Source: Mycolicibacterium chubuense
GTDB taxonomy: Bacteria; Actinomycetota; Actinomycetes; Mycobacteriales; Mycobacteriaceae
Direction: 5' to 3'
DNA length: 64,000 nt
NCBI RefSeq assembly: GCF_001044255.1
Contig: NZ_JYNX01000060.1
Location: forward strand, 244,351-308,350
In this document: positions 43,633 through 51,239 of the stretch, piece after piece
Numbering within the stretch: position 1 is the first letter of the stretch
Layout: the number at the start of each line of letters is the position of its first letter
The notes under the pieces: generated by a model
What the model was told of the DNA's origin: nothing
The model's input: the letters and a program-made list of their open reading frames with translations, nothing else
Databases searched by the model: none
Translations under genes and position numbers: made by a program

Positions 43633-44646
43633 ATGAAAGCCGTTGTCCTCGCCCGGTTCGGCGGCGCCGACGCTTTCGAACTGCGTGACGTCCCCGTACC
43701 GAAGGTCGAGCCCCGCCAGGTGCGCGTGCGCGTCCATGCGACCGCCGTCAACCCCCTCGACGTGCAGATCCGTCGCGGAGATTACGCCGACTACGTCCCG
43801 CTTCCCGCGATCACCGGACACGACATCTCCGGCGTGATCGAGGAAGTCGGCTCGCACGTGACCGAGTTCCGTGTCGGCGACGAGGTCTACTACACCCCCA
43901 AGATCTTCGCCGGCGACGGCTCCTATGCCGAGCAGCACGTTGCCGACGCCGACCTGGTCGGCCGGAAGCCGGAGAACCTCAGCCACCTCGAGGCGGCAAG
44001 CCTGACACTCGTCGGCGGGACGGTGTGGGAGTCCCTCGTGACACGAGCACAGCTCGCCGTGGGTGAGACCATCCTCGTCCACGGCGGCGCGGGGGGCGTC
44101 GGCTCGATCGCGATCCAGATCGCGGCGGCGATGGGCGCGCGGGTGATCACCACAGCGAAACAGAGTGACCAGGAGTTCGTGCGCTCGCTCGGAGCCGACG
44201 CGGCGATCGACTTCACGTCCACCGACTACGTGGACGCCGTTTCGGAGCTGACACAAGGCCGGGGAGTGGACGTCGTCTTCGATACGATCGGCGGTGAGGC
44301 GCTCACGAGAAGTCCACTGACGCTTGCTGATTCCGGGCGCGTCGTCAGCATCGTCGACATCGCGCAACCGCAGAACCTGATCGAGGCGTGGGGCAAGAAC
44401 GCCGCCTATCACTTCGTCTTCACTCGACAGAACCGCGGCAAGCTCGACTCACTCACCACCCTGATCGAGCGCGGACTCGTGAGGCCGATCATCGGCGCGA
44501 CCCTGCCGCTCGCGCGCGTGGGCGAGGCGCATGAACTCTTGGAGAACAGGCGGTCGTACGTCCTTCACGGCAAGGTGGCGATCGATGTCGCCGGCGACAC
44601 CGTCGCTCTACCCGCGGTGAACCAGGCGCACGTCGGCGTCGGATAG
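43633..44646 (+). CDS. MDR/quinone-oxidoreductase-family NADP(H) oxidoreductase
   Basis: A 337-aa MDR-family oxidoreductase: [17 protein letters not shown] start, [17 protein letters not shown] coenzyme site, [22 protein letters not shown]. The third such gene in ten kilobases (others at 33803 and 34990). Controlled from the divergent AraC-type regulator by inference. Its 3' end is overlapped on the other strand by the Old Yellow Enzyme remnant. Confidence 0.88.
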   Translation: MKAVVLARFGGADAFELRDVPVPKVEPRQVRVRVHATAVNPLDVQIRRGDYADYVPLPAITGHDISGVIEEVGSHVTEFRVGDEVYYTPKIFAGDGSYAEQHVADADLVGRKPENLSHLEAASLTLVGGTVWESLVTRAQLAVGETILVHGGAGGVGSIAIQIAAAMGARVITTAKQSDQEFVRSLGADAAIDFTSTDYVDAVSELTQGRGVDVVFDTIGGEALTRSPLTLADSGRVVSIVDIAQPQNLIEAWGKNAAYHFVFTRQNRGKLDSLTTLIERGLVRPIIGATLPLARVGEAHELLENRRSYVLHGKVAIDVAGDTVALPAVNQAHVGVG

Positions 44647-44803
44647 AGAGTCCGCGTAGGCGGGGAAGTCGGTGTGACCGTGCTCGGTTCCGCCCCAGAA
44701 GGTCGACCGGTCGTAGTGGGTCAGGGGGTAGCCGACGCGTAACCGGCGCGGAAGATCGTGGTTGGAGGTGAACAACCGGCCGAAGGTGACCAGATCCGCC
44801 CAT
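44608..44803 (-). pseudogene. Old Yellow Enzyme (NADH:flavin oxidoreductase) C-terminal remnant
   Basis: The minus-strand frame reads WADLVTFGRLFTSNHDLPRR, then YPLTHYDRSTFWGG and HTDFPAY, which is the conserved C-terminal end of Old Yellow Enzymes (GRxF...NPDLP...DRSTFYGG). Only about 55 residues of the roughly 360 remain. Its upstream edge abuts the aldo/keto reductase remnant on the opposite strand, giving a precise deletion junction near 44800. Confidence 0.7.
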
Positions 44804-44894
44804 TCCCGGCACATCGCGCCGCACGCATCTGGAAGAGAACATGGCCGCCGCTGACACCCGACAGATCGATAAGCTCAACTCGGCTGCCATTTGA
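44802..44894 (+). pseudogene. Aldo/keto reductase C-terminal remnant
   Basis: Thirty codons ending TGA read IPGTSRRTHLEENMAAADTR, then QIDKLNSAAI. They are nearly identical at DNA level, over about 45 bp without gap, to the 3' end of the intact aldo/keto reductase gene at 53066-53171; a 9-bp deletion follows. It is a copy or relic of that gene's tail. Confidence 0.8.
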
Positions 44895-45013
44895 TCGCTC
44901 GTGAGGCGTACGGCGGCACAGTACGCCTCACGCCGTCCGATCTGGCCCCCGCTCCATCGCCACCTCGAGGTCATCGACGGCCTGAGATCTTTGCGAGGTC
45001 TAGCGTGGGCGGA

Positions 45014-45382
45014 ATGGGGTTGTTCAGTCATGAGGAGTTCCGGGACCCGGCCGACGGCGTTGGTGGCGGCGCCAGTGGTGGGGTTGTTGATCGAGCTCGG
45101 CGAGCTGAGGTGGGCGAGCACGGGGCCGATGAACCTGTGGTGGTGGGGCCGGGGTTGCTGCCTGAGGATGGCTCATGCGGTCAGTTCGCCGTGCAGTTCC
45201 ACGTGTCGACGTCAATGCTGCTCGGACTCAAACGTATTGCGGATTTGCGCGGGGTGAGCGTGCCGGAAGTATGCCGGCACGTGATCGGTGTGTTTGTTGC
45301 CCAGCAGGAGGGTGAGCTGGGCGCACTACTTGCTGCGGAGGCCGAGGCGGCTGATCACCGGCGGAGTTTGGGACAGGCGTAG
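45014..45382 (+). CDS. Hypothetical protein with ribbon-helix-helix-like C-terminus
   Basis: A 122-aa protein I do not recognise. The first 65 residues are Gly/Val/Glu-rich and probably disordered; residues about 70-105 (FAVQFHVSTSMLLGLKRIA then LRGVSVPEVCRHVIGVFV) look like a ribbon-helix-helix DNA-binding motif. The ATG at 45014 follows TAGCGT by 7 nt, suggesting a leaderless transcript. Many codons end in T (GTT, GGT), unlike the neighbours, which hints at foreign origin. Sits between gene remnants. Confidence 0.5.
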   Translation: MGLFSHEEFRDPADGVGGGASGGVVDRARRAEVGEHGADEPVVVGPGLLPEDGSCGQFAVQFHVSTSMLLGLKRIADLRGVSVPEVCRHVIGVFVAQQEGELGALLAAEAEAADHRRSLGQA

Positions 45383-45491
45383 TCGCGAGCACCGCAAGGG
45401 CACCGCTATAGCGATGCAAGAAAGATTGACAGGACACGCCTGGATCACTCCGCCGGCTTGACGAGAGTTGTCGGTCGGGATCATCGACCGG

Positions 45492-45554
45492 TTGGCCAGG
45501 TACATGTGGCTCGCGTTGTCGACCTCGACGGCGTCGGGGTCCGGGTGGACACCC
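45492..45554. repeat. Diverged 60-bp repeat, copy 1
   Basis: The sequence around GTACATGTGGCTCGCG through GGGTGGACACC matches about 62092-62154 at roughly 50 of 60 bases without gaps. Both copies sit among broken genes. On the minus strand both read as a VHP-x4-VEV(D)-x2-SHMY peptide pattern, so they may be relics of the same lost gene. Confidence 0.6.
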
Positions 45555-45590
45555 GCCTGTTCCGGGGGGCGAGGTGACAGAAGACCGCCT

Positions 45591-46418
45591 CTATTCCGCC
45601 GGTGGGGTGGTGCTGAAGATCGGCCAACAGATCTCTGTTGCGGTGAACGTCGTCGGGTGTGCGGCCGTGGCGCCGATGTAGTGCTCTCGGATAGGCCCCT
45701 GGTGGCTGATCAGGTGCTCGTTCACGTATCGACCCAACGCCCCGTAGCTGCGGTCGATGCCGTCGTGGCCGCCGGAGTGGGTGAGCACCGCGAACTCGGC
45801 CGGAGGTAGGACCTCGGCACGGACATCCGCCGGCGGACGCGCGGAATGGGGTGCGGGGACGAAGAGAGTTGCGTCTCCGCGTGATTCGAGGAACAACGCT
45901 CGGTCGTACAGGCCGCCCGGCACGACTTCGAGAGGTGTGCCTGCTGCCGTCTCGACTGCGTCTCGCAGTGTCCTCAGCGTCACCGCGAACCAGCTGTCGA
46001 TCTCGGAGACGTCGATGGTCGCACCGATGGACCACACGGCGAGCGCCGGCTTGTGGTGCAACTCCACGTGGGCGGGAGTGGCTACGGGCGAGAGCAACTC
46101 GCGCAGCGCCCCTACGGTGTCACGCGTTTGCTGCAGCTGCACCTCCATCTGTTCGAGATGAGTCGTGATGATCTCCGTGCGGGCCGCGGCGTCTTCTGTG
46201 CTCAGCAGCGCCTTGATGTCGGGAATCGACATGCCGAGCGATCGGAACCGGCGGATGATGTGCGCATGATCGACCTGGCTGGTGTCGTAGAAGCGATAGC
46301 CGGTGTGAGAGTCGACGTGGACTGGCGCGAGGACGCCGATGTCGTGGTAATGCCGTAGCGTCTTCCTGCTCAAACTGGTCATCACGGCGAAGTCACCGAT
46401 CGAAACCCGTACGCCCAT
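45591..46418 (-). CDS. MerR-family transcriptional regulator with GyrI-like effector domain
   Basis: A 275-aa protein with an N-terminal MerR winged helix (VSIGDFAVMTSLSRKTLRHYH, then GYRFYDTSQVDHAHIIRRF), a coiled-coil dimer helix (MEVQLQQTRDTVG) and a C-terminal GyrI/AraC-binding-like domain (ALAVWSIGATI, GGLYDRALF) as in BmrR/SoxR-type multidrug sensors. GAGGAGG precedes the ATG. It lies next to a pair of MerR-type promoters, one facing it and one facing the SnoaL-SDR genes. Confidence 0.9.
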   Translation of the reverse strand: MGVRVSIGDFAVMTSLSRKTLRHYHDIGVLAPVHVDSHTGYRFYDTSQVDHAHIIRRFRSLGMSIPDIKALLSTEDAAARTEIITTHLEQMEVQLQQTRDTVGALRELLSPVATPAHVELHHKPALAVWSIGATIDVSEIDSWFAVTLRTLRDAVETAAGTPLEVVPGGLYDRALFLESRGDATLFVPAPHSARPPADVRAEVLPPAEFAVLTHSGGHDGIDRSYGALGRYVNEHLISHQGPIREHYIGATAAHPTTFTATEICWPIFSTTPPAE

Positions 46419-46474
46419 GGCATCCTCCTCTGCAATGCGCCGCCCCGCCTTATCGGGTGAGGCCATCGTGCAGT

Positions 46475-46495
46475 TTCCCCCTGGGGGAAGGTCAA
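46475..46495 (-). promoter_or_regulatory. MerR-type promoter/operator of the merR gene
   Basis: On the minus strand TTGACC (46495..46490) is followed by TTCCCC-N3-GGGGAA (46489..46475) and a CACGAT -10 at 19-nt spacing, longer than the usual 17, as MerR-activated promoters require. Mirror image of the one at 46533. Confidence 0.7.
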
Positions 46496-46532
46496 CATTG
46501 CGGGCACACGTCCGATCATTTTGGTCGCGGGC

Positions 46533-46563
46533 TTGACCTTCCCCTTGGGGGAACATCCACCGT
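46533..46563 (+). promoter_or_regulatory. MerR-type promoter/operator of the SnoaL-SDR operon
   Basis: TTGACC (46533-46538), TTCCCC-N3-GGGGAA (46539-46553) and CACCGT (46558-46563) at 19-nt spacing. Transcription from this promoter would start at or near the ATG at 46570, giving a leaderless message. Confidence 0.7.
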
Positions 46564-46569
46564 GGGGTC

Positions 46570-46908
46570 ATGACCACAGAATGGGATGCACTCCCGGACA
46601 CCATACAAACGTTCATGACCGCTCTCGACACCCGTGAGGTGGACACAGTGTTGGCCACGCTCACCACCGATGCCGTGGTGACCGACGAAGGCCATGACTA
46701 CAGAGGACATGACGAGATCGGGGCCTGGGTGTCGACCGCGGCCGCCGAGTACACCTACACCACCGCATTCACCGGCGCGACCGCGACCGAAGCAGGTGTC
46801 GACGTCCAACAGCACCTGGAGGGCGACTTCCCGGGCGGGGTCGCTGACCTGCACTACCGCTTCACCCTCGACGGCGCTGCGATCAGCCGCGTGGTGATCG
46901 AGCCATGA
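46570..46908 (+). CDS. SnoaL/NTF2-like protein
   Basis: A 112-aa protein with the SnoaL-type cone fold pattern: LPDTIQTFMTALDTREVDT, LTTDAVVTDEGHDYRGHDEI and LEGDFPGGVADLHYRFTLDG. Such proteins act as small hydratases, isomerases or binding modules. Its stop overlaps the SDR start (ATGA), so the two are translated together from the MerR-controlled promoter. Confidence 0.82.
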   Translation: MTTEWDALPDTIQTFMTALDTREVDTVLATLTTDAVVTDEGHDYRGHDEIGAWVSTAAAEYTYTTAFTGATATEAGVDVQQHLEGDFPGGVADLHYRFTLDGAAISRVVIEP

Positions 46909-47744
46909 CGCGGCGTTGGTTCATCACCGGAGGCACCCCCGGCAACTTCGGGATGGCGTTCGCCGAGACCGCACTCGAGACCGGAGACCGGGTGGTACTC
47001 ACCTCACGGCGCCCGCAGGAGCTGGCTAAGTGGGCGGAGCCCTACGGTGACCGCGTTCTCGTCGTTCCGCTCGATGTCACCGACGCCGCGCAGGTGCTGC
47101 GCGGGGTGCGCGCGGCCGAGGAGCACTTCGGCGGTATCGATGTGCTGGTCAACAACGCCGGCCGCGGTTGGTTCGGATCGATCGAGGGCATGGACGAATC
47201 CTCGGTGCGAGCGATGTTCGAGCTGAACTTCTTCGCGGTGCTGTCGGTGACGCGCGCGGTGCTGCCGGGGATGCGCGCCCGCGGCGACGGATGGATCGTG
47301 AATGTCTCCTCGGTAGCCGGTCTCGTGCCGGCGGTCGGATTCGGCTACTACAGCGCGACGAAGTTCGCCGTCGAAGCCATCACCGAGACGCTGCGCGACG
47401 AGGTCGCCGCGCAGGGCATCTCCGTGCTGGCGGTCGAACCGGGTGCGTTCCGCACGAACGCCTACGCAGGCTTCGCCGACGAGCCGGTGGCGGAGACGAT
47501 TCCGGAGTACCACGAGATGCTCGAGCAGGTCCGCGCAACGTTCGTGGGTATGGACGGTGTGCAGCCCGGCGATCCACGCCGCGGTACCCGCGCGGTGATC
47601 GCGGCGATGGATCAGGACCCTCCTCCCCGTCGGCTGGTCCTCGGCAACGGCGGATACGAGGCCGTGGTCGATACGCTGGAGCAGAGCCTCATCGATATCC
47701 GGGCGAACGAGATTCTCTCTCGGAGTGCAGATTTCGACACCTGA
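46905..47744 (+). CDS. Short-chain dehydrogenase/reductase (SDR)
   Basis: A 279-aa SDR with TGGTPGNFGMAF cofactor motif (extra Asn/Phe loop), NNAGRGW, catalytic VSSVAG Ser and YSATKFAVE (Tyr/Lys). C-terminal end SLSRSADFDT-like is shared with the SDR at 48698, so they are paralogues. Coupled to the SnoaL-like gene by ATGA overlap; MerR-regulated by inference. Confidence 0.9.
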   Translation: MTRRWFITGGTPGNFGMAFAETALETGDRVVLTSRRPQELAKWAEPYGDRVLVVPLDVTDAAQVLRGVRAAEEHFGGIDVLVNNAGRGWFGSIEGMDESSVRAMFELNFFAVLSVTRAVLPGMRARGDGWIVNVSSVAGLVPAVGFGYYSATKFAVEAITETLRDEVAAQGISVLAVEPGAFRTNAYAGFADEPVAETIPEYHEMLEQVRATFVGMDGVQPGDPRRGTRAVIAAMDQDPPPRRLVLGNGGYEAVVDTLEQSLIDIRANEILSRSADFDT

Positions 47745-47788
47745 CCGGTGTCAGCGACAGACCCCCGTATTCGTCATCGCGCCTTGTT

Positions 47789-47807
47789 GGTTTCACGTCG
47801 CGAAACC
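47789..47807. promoter_or_regulatory. IclR operator copy A (GGTTTC-N7-GAAACC)
   Basis: Inverted repeat GGTTTC/GAAACC with a 7-bp spacer, 75 bp upstream of the YrdC-like gene. The same repeat recurs at 51144-51166, and GCTGTCCAC lies 23 bp after each. Confidence 0.7.
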
Positions 47808-47881
47808 ACGCTTGTGTCGACTCACGATGGCTGTCCACTGTTGACTCAGGACACGAGCGAGGTTCGGCGGGCGGAGGACCC

Positions 47882-48610
47882 ATGAGCAGATACGACATTC
47901 CCGGCGACGCGCAGCGCATCTACGACACGGTTACCGCCGGCGGCGCCGTGATCATGCCGAGCGACATCGGCTACGGAGCGATCGCTTCATCCTCTGAGGC
48001 ATTGCTTCGACTCTTCCGGGCCAAGCGACGGGCACCGCACAAACGACATGCGATGGCGGGCAACTACGACCTGCACCGCGAGATTCACGAACTCGGTCGA
48101 CGAGAACAGGACATGGTCGACGCAGTCGTGCTCGATGCGGGGCTTCCCCTGGCTGTGGTCGGACCCTACGAGGCCACCCACCCCGTTGTGGCTGCCGTTG
48201 AACCCGAGACACTGGCGGCAAGCACAGTCGACGACACTCTCGCGATGCTCATCAACGGCGGTGCGCTTCAAGATGCGGTGGTCCGGCTCGCGCACGCAAA
48301 CGGCACGCCGCTGCTTGGTTCGTCGGCGAACCTCACGGGCGCCGGGACGAAATTCCGTGTGCAGGACATCGAAGAGCCCATCGTCGACGCGGTTGATCTG
48401 GTCGTGGACCACGGACTGCGGAAGTACCACCTCTACCGCCGGTCGTCGACCATGATCGACTTCGCCACGATGGAGGTCGTCCGCATAGGTGCGTGCTACG
48501 AGCTGATCGCCGACATCTTCGCCAATCAGTTCGGCATCGACCTTCCCGCCGACCCCGGCTGGGATGCGCTGCCGTCGGGTCATCTGCGGGATCACATGTC
48601 GAGACATTGA
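47882..48610 (+). CDS. YrdC/Sua5-domain protein (threonylcarbamoyl-AMP-synthase-like)
   Basis: A 242-aa protein with the YrdC dsRNA-binding-like fold: GGAVIMPSDIGYGAIASS, FRAKRRAPHKRHAMAG, and LLGSSANLTGAGT with the conserved SxN motif. The canonical KxR..KP pattern is altered, so it may not act in tRNA t6A synthesis and could instead be a paralogue with another nucleotide- or carbamoyl-type substrate. GGAGG precedes the ATG. Its promoter carries the IclR-type repeat, linking it to the accessory regulon rather than to housekeeping. Confidence 0.82.
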   Translation: MSRYDIPGDAQRIYDTVTAGGAVIMPSDIGYGAIASSSEALLRLFRAKRRAPHKRHAMAGNYDLHREIHELGRREQDMVDAVVLDAGLPLAVVGPYEATHPVVAAVEPETLAASTVDDTLAMLINGGALQDAVVRLAHANGTPLLGSSANLTGAGTKFRVQDIEEPIVDAVDLVVDHGLRKYHLYRRSSTMIDFATMEVVRIGACYELIADIFANQFGIDLPADPGWDALPSGHLRDHMSRH

Positions 48611-48697
48611 CTCGAGCCGACTGGTGGCCGGTCATGAAGAACGCCGTCACCGACCGCCGCATCGCACCCGCCACGACTTCACCTGATGAAACCCCGT

Positions 48698-49552
48698 CTA
48701 GCCGGTGGTCATTTGTGCGCCGTCATCGAAATCGGCACTGCGGGAGAGGCTTTCCCATGTCCTGATGTCTTCGTCGACGGCGGCCCTGGCTTCGCCGATC
48801 AGGCGCAGGGCATCAGAGCCCAGCACCAGGTGCGCCGGCGGATCGGCCATGGCGACTATCTTCAGCACTGCCTGGGCTGCTTTCTCCGGGTCACCCAGCT
48901 GGTTGCCGCTGGCCGCGAGTCGCGCGGCGCGGATGGGATCGAACACCGTGTCGTAATCAGCGATAGTGCGGCCGGCACGCGTCATCGAGCGACCGGCCCA
49001 ATCGGTGCGGAACGACCCCGGTTCGATGGCGGTGACTCGGATCCCGAACGTGGAGACCTCTTTACGAAGGCTTTCCAGCATGCCCTCAACGGCGAACTTG
49101 CTCGCACAGTAGGCCGACATCCCCGGAACCGCCATCAGTCCGCCCATCGAGGTCACCGCCATCAGGTGCCCAGAGCCGCGGGCCCGCATGAACGGCAACG
49201 AAGCCTGCAACGTCGCCGCGACACCGAAAACGTTGGTGGCGAACTGCGCCCGCCATTGTGACAGGGAGGTCTCCTCGAAAACCCCTTCCACGCCGTAGCC
49301 TGCGTTGGCGATGACAACGTCGAGGGGGCCCACCGTTGCTTCGACATCCGCGACCGCCGCAAAGACGGCCGCGTCGTCCGTCACGTCGAGCACGTAGGCG
49401 TGCCCCCGATCCGTTGCCGTGAACTCCTCGAACACCGTGGCATCTCGTGGCTTACGCACCGTGCCTACCACGCGATGTCCCACTGCCAATGCGGCGACCG
49501 CGAACGCGCGCCCCAAGCCGCTGCTGACTCCGGTGATCAGCATTGTCTTCAT
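48698..49552 (-). CDS. Short-chain dehydrogenase/reductase (SDR)
   Basis: A 284-aa SDR with TGVSSGLGRAFA, NAGYGVEG, MGGLMAVPG and YCASKFAVEGM (Tyr/Lys). C-terminal SLSRSADFDD matches the SDR at 46905, and the tail resembles the remnant at 40315. ATG overlaps the DUF308 stop (ATGA). Probably reduces a carbonyl compound in the IclR regulon. Confidence 0.9.
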   Translation of the reverse strand: MKTMLITGVSSGLGRAFAVAALAVGHRVVGTVRKPRDATVFEEFTATDRGHAYVLDVTDDAAVFAAVADVEATVGPLDVVIANAGYGVEGVFEETSLSQWRAQFATNVFGVAATLQASLPFMRARGSGHLMAVTSMGGLMAVPGMSAYCASKFAVEGMLESLRKEVSTFGIRVTAIEPGSFRTDWAGRSMTRAGRTIADYDTVFDPIRAARLAASGNQLGDPEKAAQAVLKIVAMADPPAHLVLGSDALRLIGEARAAVDEDIRTWESLSRSADFDDGAQMTTG

Positions 49553-50148
49553 GAGATCTCCTCTCGGGAGTCAAGTCGTCGCCGGCGCGCGCGCGTCACG
49601 CTCAACGAGGCTGCCGACAGCAAGAAGTACAGGGCGCCGAATGCGGCATACGGTGCGATATCGGTAGCGCTGGGCGTCGTCGGCCCCGCGGCCTTCCAGA
49701 GGAACATCACACCGACGACCCCGGACTGCGCACCGCTGAGGATCATCGCCCATTGTGCGCCAACATGTTTCCATCGGCGCGCAGCAGTTGCCAGCTGCAG
49801 CAGCCCCGACAGGCTCGCCCAGACGCCGAAGACCCCGAGCACCACGTTCATGCTCACCGCCAACCCGAAAGCCACGGCCAGGGTGGCCACACAGCTGACG
49901 GCCGTGTTGAACGCCTGGGTGCGATTCCGGCGCAAACCTCCGTTGTGCCGTGCATCGATGACGTTTGCCAATCCGTCCCACGCCGGGTAGATCAGCAGTA
50001 GTACCCCAGCCACGAACGAGAATCTGGGGCCGATGATCACGACGGCGGTGACCCAGACGAGGGAAACCAGTGCGCGCACAAAGTAGTACAGCCGGAGCCA
50101 TTCGTCCGCTTCTGCGGATGTTCGATCCTTGAGGGACTGATCGGTCAT
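49549..50148 (-). CDS. DUF308/HdeD-like membrane protein
   Basis: A 199-aa protein with about five to six membrane helices (from YFVRALVSLVWVTAVVII onward) and small-residue-rich packing typical of DUF308. ATG 50148 (MTDQSL) has AAGGAC ahead. Coupled to the SDR gene downstream by ATGA. Function unknown; acid-stress HdeD is a loose relative. Confidence 0.72.
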   Translation of the reverse strand: MTDQSLKDRTSAEADEWLRLYYFVRALVSLVWVTAVVIIGPRFSFVAGVLLLIYPAWDGLANVIDARHNGGLRRNRTQAFNTAVSCVATLAVAFGLAVSMNVVLGVFGVWASLSGLLQLATAARRWKHVGAQWAMILSGAQSGVVGVMFLWKAAGPTTPSATDIAPYAAFGALYFLLSAASLSVTRARRRRLDSREEIS

Positions 50149-50238
50149 GTTCTGTCCTTGAGCGGCGACGGTCCAGACGCATCGTTGCGGCCGGCATGGC
50201 TTCACTGTCAGTCGGCACGCAGGACGGCCGCCACCTAA

Positions 50239-50256
50239 GTTTCAGTTGGTGCAACC
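50239..50256. promoter_or_regulatory. IclR operator copy C (degenerate)
   Basis: GTTTCAGTTGGTGCAACC differs from the matching 18 bases of the perfect copy at 51148-51165 at only two positions. It lies about 90 bp upstream of the DUF308-SDR operon (minus strand), so this third transcript probably belongs to the same regulon. Confidence 0.55.
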
Positions 50257-50294
50257 ATGCGCGGTGTCATAGGGACAAGCGAGGCTTCAGAGCG

Positions 50295-51134
50295 TCAGCC
50301 GCGAGCAGCCGCCACCATGTCCTGGATGGTGACATCAAGGGATTCACGGCGCGCCGACGATTTCGGTCCGAGCAAGGCCGTCAAGTGTGGTGCGAGCCCG
50401 TCGCACGCGGCGATCAACGGCCGCGCGAGCGTCCGCAGTGTTCCCTCCGAAAGTCGGTCGTCGGGTCCGGCGATGGCGATCGACCCGAGCGGGTAGCCGG
50501 TGTCCAGGTCGAGCAGGGCTGCACCGATCCCGTTGAGGGACAGGTGATTCTCGCTGAACGACAGGGCATAGCCGTCGGCGCGGATGATATCGAGCTCCCG
50601 TTCGAGCTTTGCGCGACTGTTGGTGAACGTGTGTTGCGCCACCACCGCGTCGGCCTCATCCACAGGCAGGTGCGCCAAGATCACGCGGCCGCTGCAACCG
50701 GAGGTGAGTGGTGCCCGCTCACCGATGTGGACGCGCTTCTTCTGCGGCTCGGTAACTTGTTCGGTGCCGAGCACGAGGACTCGATGCTCGCAGCTGCGAA
50801 GATGCATCGTTGCGGTCGCCTGAGCCATGGCGGCCAGTCTGAACAGCACGGGACGCGCACGTTGGAGCAACGCGGGGCGTGGCCCCACCAGCGAGGCCAA
50901 CGCGAGCGAGCGGCTCCCTATGCGGTAGCCCTGGCGGCCGGCATGGTCGACGTAGCCCTCGTCCTGCAGCGTGCGCAACACGCGGTACGCGCCGGCTTTG
51001 GACAAGCCGACGGCCGCCGCGATCGCCAGGAGACTTGCGGGCTGTTCCATGGCGGCAAGCGTTTCGAGCACCAGTAGCGGCCTCCGGAGAAGGTCCGGTT
51101 GGGCGGGTTTCGGCGACTTCCGGGGCCCTGACAT
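50295..51134 (-). CDS. IclR-family transcriptional regulator
   Basis: A 279-aa IclR-type regulator with N-terminal winged helix (LVLETLAAMEQPASLLAIAAA, SKAGAYRVLRTLQDEGYV) and C-terminal GAF-like effector domain (MHLRSCEHRVLVLG, GERAPLTSGCSGRVILA). ATG 51134 is preferred to the overlapping GTG at 51137 because of AGGTG spacing. The operator at 51144-51166 lies just upstream of the start, so it is autoregulated. The divergent neighbour is the hydrolase gene. Confidence 0.9.
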   Translation of the reverse strand: MSGPRKSPKPAQPDLLRRPLLVLETLAAMEQPASLLAIAAAVGLSKAGAYRVLRTLQDEGYVDHAGRQGYRIGSRSLALASLVGPRPALLQRARPVLFRLAAMAQATATMHLRSCEHRVLVLGTEQVTEPQKKRVHIGERAPLTSGCSGRVILAHLPVDEADAVVAQHTFTNSRAKLERELDIIRADGYALSFSENHLSLNGIGAALLDLDTGYPLGSIAIAGPDDRLSEGTLRTLARPLIAACDGLAPHLTALLGPKSSARRESLDVTIQDMVAAARG

Positions 51135-51143
51135 CACACCTCA

Positions 51144-51166
51144 TTGGTTTCAGTTGGCGAAACCAA
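51144..51166. promoter_or_regulatory. IclR operator copy B (TTGGTTTC-N7-GAAACCAA)
   Basis: Perfect 8-bp inverted repeat with 7-bp spacer in the iclR/hydrolase divergent region. Copies occur at 47789-47807 and, degenerate, at 50239-50256. GCTGTCCAC follows 23 bp beyond the inner arm as it does at copy A. Confidence 0.75.
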
Positions 51167-51239
51167 CTTTGCACCACCTCGTGCGCGCTGTCCACAGTCG
51201 AGGTCGAAACGGGCGATCATTCCGAGAGGCACCAAGAAG

